From: Seonamhaeicola sp.
GTDB lineage: Bacteria; Bacteroidota; Bacteroidia; Flavobacteriales; Flavobacteriaceae
Assembly (NCBI RefSeq): GCF_028281565.1
Contig: NZ_JANQJQ010000021.1
Span: 248,001-312,000 of the forward strand
DNA length: 64,000 nt
Reading direction: 5' to 3'
The notes beneath the pieces are model-generated. The model did not search any database and was not told the DNA's origin. It saw nothing but the letters and a program-made list of their open reading frames with translations. This document shows positions 58,817 through 64,000 of this stretch, piece by piece. The first letter of the stretch is position 1. Each line of letters opens with the position of its first letter. The translations under genes were made by a program, and so were the position numbers.

Positions 58817-59182
58817 TTGAAAAGTTATAAACTAACATTTGGTACTATTATCATCATTAGTGATAACTTAGCTGAGGTTATCACAGATGAAGGTATTGAA
58901 ATGAATGAGACTTTGGTCAATGAGTTTCATGAATTTTTGTTGCAAAACCTTGCCGCCCCGTTTTCAATTCTTATAAACAGAAAATATTCTTATAGTTATA
59001 CGTTTAAAGCACAACGTCTTATCGGAAAATTAAAGGAAATTAAAGCCATAGCCGTTGTTATTGCTACAAGCGGAGCTTTAATGTCAACAGAGACGATGAT
59101 AAACCTTAATAATGACAGTGATTGGAATATTTATATATTTCAAGAAAGGGATAAAGCTCTTGGGTGGATAGCTAACCAATGA
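58817..59182 (+). CDS. Small STAS/SpoIIAA-like protein, function unknown
   Basis: Alternating alpha/beta pattern with KEIKAIAVVIATSGALMSTETMINL; no catalytic motif seen. Confidence 0.5.
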   Translation: MKSYKLTFGTIIIISDNLAEVITDEGIEMNETLVNEFHEFLLQNLAAPFSILINRKYSYSYTFKAQRLIGKLKEIKAIAVVIATSGALMSTETMINLNNDSDWNIYIFQERDKALGWIANQ

Positions 59183-59291
59183 TTATCTGTTTGAAACTCA
59201 AACGTTTTAGTGTTGTTACCTATTGAATTCTAGTAAATTACTTGCCGCTTCCTTTATTAACATTAAATTTGCACCTTACAAAAAATAAGCC

Positions 59292-60911
59292 ATGACAGAA
59301 TTTATCCGAAAGCGCGCTAAAAATGCCAAAAATGATATTTTAAGTGGAATGACCGTGGCACTGGCTTTGGTGCCGGAAGCCGTAGCATTTGCTTTTGTTG
59401 CTGGTGTAGATCCGTTAGTAGGGTTGTATGCAGCTTTTATGATTGGGTTGATCACCGCTGTTTTTGGAGGTCGCCCGGGAATGATCAGTGGTGCTACCGG
59501 AGCATTGGCAGTGGTCATGGTCAAATTGGTGGCGGAAGGAAATGCCATGGGAGCACCTGAAGACAACCTGGGGCTTTATTATTTGTTCGCAACAGTTATT
59601 TTAATGGGTGTCATACAGATGTTAGCCGGTGTTTTTAAACTGGGTAAATTTGTAAGGCTTATTCCGCACCCGGTAATGATGGGCTTTGTGAACGGATTGG
59701 CCATTGTTATTTTTATGGCCCAATTGAAGATGTTCAGAGGTGCTGACGGGAGCTATTTTTCGGGTTCTGAGTTATATACAATGATTGGTCTCGTGGCTTT
59801 AACCATGGGTATCATGTTCGTCTTACCTAAATTCAAATGGACTAAAAAACTACCTGAAGCTTTAATAGGTATCCTGGTGGTTTCTGCCATCGTGATTTTT
59901 GGGAAACTGGACGTAGCCACTGTTGGTAGTTTTATTAGAGAGGGTGGGGGCGAAGGCTTAAAAGGCGGTCTACCACAATTTCAATTAGAGCTGTTTGCCA
60001 ATGTTCCGTTCAATTGGCAAACCATTAGATTTATTGGCCCATATGCTGTGATATTAGCGGCCATTGGATTAATAGAATCCTTAATGACACTTAACCTGGT
60101 TGACGAACTTACCGAGACCAGGGGGAATGCCAACAAAGAATGTATGGCACAAGGAGGAGCTAATATAATCACAGGTTTATTTGGGGGTATGGGAGGCTGT
60201 GCCATGATCGGGCAATCCATAATCAATATAAAAGGTGGCGGACGTGGCAGGTTATCAGGTATTGTTGCAGCTGTTTTACTATTGGTGTTTATCCTGTTTG
60301 CTTCGGCTTATATAGAGCAAATTCCAATTGCAGCTTTGGTTGGTGTGATGTTTATGGTAGTTATTGGTACGTTTGCCTGGAGTAGTTTCAGGATATTAAG
60401 AAAAATCCCGGTAACCGATGCTGTTGTATTAATAGCGGTTTCTTTAATTACCGTTTGGAAAGATTTGGCTGTTGCCGTAATTGCTGGTGTCATCATCAGT
60501 GCTTTGGTGTTCTCCTGGGAAAATGCCAAGCGTATTAGAGCACGTAAGCGCATGAAGGATGATGGTACCAAAGTCTATGAAATCTGGGGCCCGCTTTTCT
60601 TTGGTTCTATTAAAGCGTTTAACGAAAAATTCGATGCTAAAAGCGATCCGCAAAATATTGAAGTGGATTTTGTAGAATCCAGGGTGAGCGATCATTCAGC
60701 CATTGAAGCTATTTTCAATTTAGTCCATAAATATGAAGCCGAAGGGAAATCCATCAAACTGAAGCATTTAAGTGAAGACTGTAAGGTCCTGTTATACAAA
60801 TCCAGTCCAAAATTCAGGGAGGTTATTGTAGAAGATATTGATGATCCGCGCTATCATTTAGCCGAAAACCCTGAGGCGTTTACCAAAGGGCTTTCAGAGT
60901 ATAAGTTGTAG
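59292..60911 (+). CDS. SulP family inorganic anion transporter with C-terminal STAS domain
   Basis: ILSGMTVALALVPEAVAFAFVAGVDPLVGLYAAF; GGMGGCAMIGQSIINIKGGGRGRLSGI. Confidence 0.95.
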   Translation: MTEFIRKRAKNAKNDILSGMTVALALVPEAVAFAFVAGVDPLVGLYAAFMIGLITAVFGGRPGMISGATGALAVVMVKLVAEGNAMGAPEDNLGLYYLFATVILMGVIQMLAGVFKLGKFVRLIPHPVMMGFVNGLAIVIFMAQLKMFRGADGSYFSGSELYTMIGLVALTMGIMFVLPKFKWTKKLPEALIGILVVSAIVIFGKLDVATVGSFIREGGGEGLKGGLPQFQLELFANVPFNWQTIRFIGPYAVILAAIGLIESLMTLNLVDELTETRGNANKECMAQGGANIITGLFGGMGGCAMIGQSIINIKGGGRGRLSGIVAAVLLLVFILFASAYIEQIPIAALVGVMFMVVIGTFAWSSFRILRKIPVTDAVVLIAVSLITVWKDLAVAVIAGVIISALVFSWENAKRIRARKRMKDDGTKVYEIWGPLFFGSIKAFNEKFDAKSDPQNIEVDFVESRVSDHSAIEAIFNLVHKYEAEGKSIKLKHLSEDCKVLLYKSSPKFREVIVEDIDDPRYHLAENPEAFTKGLSEYKL

Positions 60912-60915
60912 TTTT

Positions 60916-60964
60916 AAGTTCAAAGTTCAAAGTTCAAAGTTTAAAGTTTTGAGTTCAGAGTTAT
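60916..60964 (+). repeat. Heptameric tandem repeat (AAGTTCA)n
   Basis: AAGTTCA x3, AAGTTTA, AAGTTTT, GAGTTCA, GAGTTAT directly after the SulP stop codon. Confidence 0.85.
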
Positions 60965-61006
60965 AAGCTTATTACATCTGGTGACTTAGCGTCTTTGCGA
61001 GAGCAA

Positions 61007-61459
61007 TTATGACCAACGTATAGGGCGTTTTAAACGTTCTTTTACCAATTCAAAATTCTTTTTACTGGTACGTTCCCAACGGTAAATGTGATACTTTTTA
61101 TTTTTAGTGGCTTCCCATTTAGCTTGTTTTTCCTGCACTTCTTTAACCCAATTAAAGCGCTTTTTGATAATGATGGCACCTAATTCATCCCGGCAACCAA
61201 TTTTTTCAAGGGCATTCAGAGCCGCAATAGAAACGTTTTGAACCTTGTCGTCAATAGTTTTAAATAAAACGGGAATTGAGGAGCTGAAGCCTAGTTTTCC
61301 TAAAGCTTCGGCAGCTAATTTTCGGGTTTCGTAATTACCATGTTCCAAAGCATATTCAATTCTTTCGGCATAACTATGCTGCATCCATTTGTCAATATCG
61401 TTTCCAGATGGCTGAGCCATTTTAAGTTTAAAGAGAAAGTATTTAATATGATGTAACAT
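61007..61459 (-). CDS. HEAT-repeat domain-containing protein
   Basis: YETRKLAAEALGKLGFSSSIPVLFKTIDDKVQNVSIAALNALEKIG. Confidence 0.8.
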   Translation of the reverse strand: MLHHIKYFLFKLKMAQPSGNDIDKWMQHSYAERIEYALEHGNYETRKLAAEALGKLGFSSSIPVLFKTIDDKVQNVSIAALNALEKIGCRDELGAIIIKKRFNWVKEVQEKQAKWEATKNKKYHIYRWERTSKKNFELVKERLKRPIRWS

Positions 61460-61518
61460 GAAATCTTATTCTTACTTTATAAGTATGGAACAGATAAGAA
61501 ATGTTACAGGAAAGCAGC

Positions 61519-61998
61519 CTAATGCTTAGGGAGGTTTCTGGTTTGACCACTTAAGAATTTCCAACCGTCATCTCGTTTTATGAGGGTGCCGGATTCAATA
61601 ATTCTAAAGGTCATTGGCTGATTATTTTTGTCAACTTCAACACACTTTACAATGCCGGTATAGTTGGTAACAGAATGCGTTATGGGAACTATTTGAACTT
61701 TTTCCCAGGAAAAGTCTATGAATTTAACATCCCCTGAGTTTTCCAATAAGATATCTTTAACGGTATCGTAATCTAATGCCTCGGTATAACGTGGGGGCAC
61801 CCAGAAAAAGTCTGAAGAATGGTCTAAGTATTTCAGCCCTTCATTGATACCGCCTTTAACTATAGCATCGTGGTAATTATTGAGCATGCCCTGAACCTCT
61901 GAAATGATGGCTTCTTTTTCTTGTTTATTTAGGGAGTTCTGAGCAAAGCCATTGAGCATTGTTAAAAGCAGAAAACCATATAAAAGAATTTGTTTCAT
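61519..61998 (-). CDS. Secreted SnoaL/NTF2-like protein
   Basis: Signal peptide; VQGMLNNYHDAIVKGGINEGLKYLDHSSDFFWVPP...TFRIIESGTLIKRDDGWKFLSGQTR. Confidence 0.7.
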   Translation of the reverse strand: MKQILLYGFLLLTMLNGFAQNSLNKQEKEAIISEVQGMLNNYHDAIVKGGINEGLKYLDHSSDFFWVPPRYTEALDYDTVKDILLENSGDVKFIDFSWEKVQIVPITHSVTNYTGIVKCVEVDKNNQPMTFRIIESGTLIKRDDGWKFLSGQTRNLPKH

Positions 61999-62450
61999 GT
62001 CACTCTTACACTGTCCGGAACTAATTTAGTATAATCTCCGTTATTTCTAATAACATCTCGTACAATAGAGGATGCAATGTATGATGTGTCCGCTGAAGTT
62101 AGTAAAAACACCGTTTCAATAGGAGCTAAATCTCTATTGGTGTGGGCAATGGCCTTTTCAAATTCAAAATCTGCGGGATTTCGTAAGCCGCGTAGAATGA
62201 ATTCAACACCGATTTCCTTACAAAAATCTACTGTTAAGCCTTCGTAGGTCATGACTTTAACTTTAGGTTCATCAGCAAAAGCTTCTTCTATAAATGCTTT
62301 ACGTTCTTCAAGTGAGAACATATATTTTTTATCGGCATTAACACCTATGGCCACAATAAGTTCATCAAAAAGTGTAACACCCCGTTTAATAATGTCGTAA
62401 TGCCCCAAAGTCAATGGGTCAAATGATCCGGGAAATATGGCTCGCTTCAT
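61995..62450 (-). CDS. coaD: Pantetheine-phosphate adenylyltransferase
   Basis: AIFPGSFDPLTLGHYDIIKRG; FILRGLRNPADFEFEKAIAHTNRDL; SSIVRDV. Confidence 0.97.
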   Translation of the reverse strand: MKRAIFPGSFDPLTLGHYDIIKRGVTLFDELIVAIGVNADKKYMFSLEERKAFIEEAFADEPKVKVMTYEGLTVDFCKEIGVEFILRGLRNPADFEFEKAIAHTNRDLAPIETVFLLTSADTSYIASSIVRDVIRNNGDYTKLVPDSVRVT

Positions 62451-62613
62451 TCCAAATTTGATTCAGGATTCTTTAGATACAAGATAATCAATTCTCTAAT
62501 TTGTCTATTAAGTTAGAAATTTTTTGTTGTAATTTTTGAATTTTGCTGTCAAATTCATCAATTTTTTTTGAGAGATAAAGTTCAGGTCATTTTTGTTTTA
62601 AAGAAGTCACGTT

Positions 62614-63588
62614 TCAATTTAAGGCTTCCTCAATAGCATTATCGAACAAATCAGCCAAAGGAATACCTGCTTCGGCAGCCTGTTGCGGCAAAATACTTTC
62701 TTTGGTCAAACCGGGAACAGTGTTTACTTCCAATAAATGCGGATCTCCATCTTTAAAAATATATTCACTTCTTGAAAAACCGGTCATTTTTAAAGTTTCA
62801 TAAACTTTTTTGGCCACGGTATTTACTTTTTCCTCCTGCACTTTGCTAAGTCTTGCAGGGGTTATTTCCTGGGATTTTCCCAGGTACTTCGCTTCATAAT
62901 CAAAGAAATCATTTTCACTTACAATTTCAGTGATCGGAAGCACTTTAGTTTCCCCTTTATAGGATATCACGCCCACAGATACCTCGGTGCCATCCAAAAA
63001 CGATTCAATAATGATTTCATCATCTTCGTTAAAAGCAATATCAATAGCGCTTTGTAAGTCTTCGGCTTTGTGAACCTTTGTCACACCAAAACTACTTCCG
63101 GCCTTATTCGCTTTAACAAAACAGGGTAAGCCTACTTTGTTAATAATAGCTCTTTCGTCAATAGAGTCTCCAAGATTCAAATAATAAGATTCAGCTGTTT
63201 TAATACCGTAAGGTTTTAAAATGCTTAAGCAATCACGTTTATTAAAAGTTACTGAGGCCTGATACATAGGGCAACTGGTATGAGGAATGCCCAATAATTC
63301 TAAATAAGCCTGCATAAAACCATCTTCGCCCGGTGAACCGTGAATAGCATTGAAAACACAATCAAATGTGATGATCTCGCCATTAACATTCACTGAGAAA
63401 TCGTTTTTATCTACTGGGAACTCAGTATTGTTGTCATCAACATAAACCCATTTATCTTTAAAAATATGAACTCGGTAAGCATTGTATTTTGAAGTGTCTA
63501 AAGTTTCAAAAACCACATTGCCGCTTTTTAATGAGATCTGGTATTCACTGGAATAGCCTCCCATGATAATGGCGATGTTTTTTTTCAC
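62614..63588 (-). CDS. ddl: D-alanine--D-alanine ligase
   Basis: IIMGGYSSEYQISLKSG; NAIHGSPGEDGFMQAYLELLGIPHTSC; FLDGTEVSVGV; EVNTVPGLT. Confidence 0.96.
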   Translation of the reverse strand: MKKNIAIIMGGYSSEYQISLKSGNVVFETLDTSKYNAYRVHIFKDKWVYVDDNNTEFPVDKNDFSVNVNGEIITFDCVFNAIHGSPGEDGFMQAYLELLGIPHTSCPMYQASVTFNKRDCLSILKPYGIKTAESYYLNLGDSIDERAIINKVGLPCFVKANKAGSSFGVTKVHKAEDLQSAIDIAFNEDDEIIIESFLDGTEVSVGVISYKGETKVLPITEIVSENDFFDYEAKYLGKSQEITPARLSKVQEEKVNTVAKKVYETLKMTGFSRSEYIFKDGDPHLLEVNTVPGLTKESILPQQAAEAGIPLADLFDNAIEEALN

Positions 63589-63711
63589 AGAATTAAATTT
63601 TAAGTATTAATCTAAAACCTACAATAAATCGTATCTATTATTAGTTAAGCTAAAATATCATATATATTGCAAAAGAAAAAGCAGTTCTGTTTTTATATAT
63701 TTTTTCGGTGA

Positions 63712-63830
63712 AAACTGAATTTTGTTTAAAAATCAACAAAATTTAGTTTTACCTCAAGAAACGCTTTGCTAATACATGATTTTTTTCATTTGTCAGCGAA
63801 TTTTCAAATGAAAAAAATCATGTACTTTTG
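63712..63830 (+). repeat. Dispersed two-stem-loop promoter element, copy C (upstream of PASTA gene)
   Basis: IR AAACTGAATTTTGTT (63712-63726)/AACAAAATTTAGTTT (63735-63749); perfect 20-bp IR TACATGATTTTTTTCATTTG (63773-63792)/CAAATGAAAAAAATCATGTA (63805-63824); TACTTTTG at 63823-63830. Confidence 0.8.
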
Positions 63831-63850
63831 CGGTATTCAAAATTCTACAC

Positions 63851-64000
63851 ATGAGCCTTGTTAAATTCTTAGTTAGTAAAACATTTTTCAAACAAATTTT
63901 GTTGGCTGTTGTTGCCGTAATCGTATTGTGTGTTTTAATGTTATGGTGGTTAAAAGGCTATACCAATCATGGTGATTTTGAAACCGTTCCGGACTTAAAA
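63851..64000 (+). CDS. PASTA domain-containing protein (N-terminal part, truncated by window edge)
   Basis: MSLVKFLVSKTFFKQILLAVVAVIVLCVLMLWWLKGYTNHGDFETVPDLK; TM plus start of PASTA repeat, next to ddl. Confidence 0.8.
   Translation, partial: MSLVKFLVSKTFFKQILLAVVAVIVLCVLMLWWLKGYTNHGDFETVPDLK

Noticed and set aside
62451-62613. Possible coiled-coil remnant (LSKKIDEFDSKIQKLQQKISNLIDKLEN-stop, minus strand) between ddl and coaD
   Set aside because: Only about 30 codons after an in-frame stop, and A/T-rich DNA easily yields such Lys/Ile/Leu strings; not enough to call a pseudogene.

Overview
Contiguous chromosomal segment of a low-GC Bacteroidota genome, most likely Flavobacteriaceae (TAnnTTTG promoters, T9SS sorting domain, DUF6702/M1 peptidase pair, typical gene content). 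Most genes are core or metabolic: gpmI (partial), msrA, lpxK, gap, lipA, murB, valS, psd, cdsA, ftsH, rsfS, birA, pyrE, coaD, ddl and a PASTA protein (partial), plus one tRNA-Gly(TCC). Accessory or notable content: (1) a kynurenine / 3-hydroxyanthranilate catabolic cluster (about 12.5-20.9 kb, minus strand) interrupted by a tiny GIY-YIG endonuclease gene that is bracketed by perfect 16-bp inverted copies of a REP-like palindrome, which recurs elsewhere in the first 26 kb; (2) a dispersed intergenic element of about 130 bp with two tandem stem-loops and a built-in TAnnTTTG promoter, found upstream of tatA, lipA, a PASTA gene and, in truncated form, kynU; (3) two hypothetical genes at 23.4-24.8 kb, each bounded by short related direct repeats in a gene-cassette-like layout; (4) a secreted T9SS protein with six exact-length 375-bp tandem repeats; (5) two TPR hybrid histidine kinases; (6) a divergent Nramp-like transporter translationally coupled to a sigma factor; (7) a 'zinc ribbon' family protein that has lost all its zinc-ligand cysteines. 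No CRISPR array, rRNA, prophage or classical transposase was recognised. All product calls come from reading the translated sequence and recalling family motifs; no database search was run.
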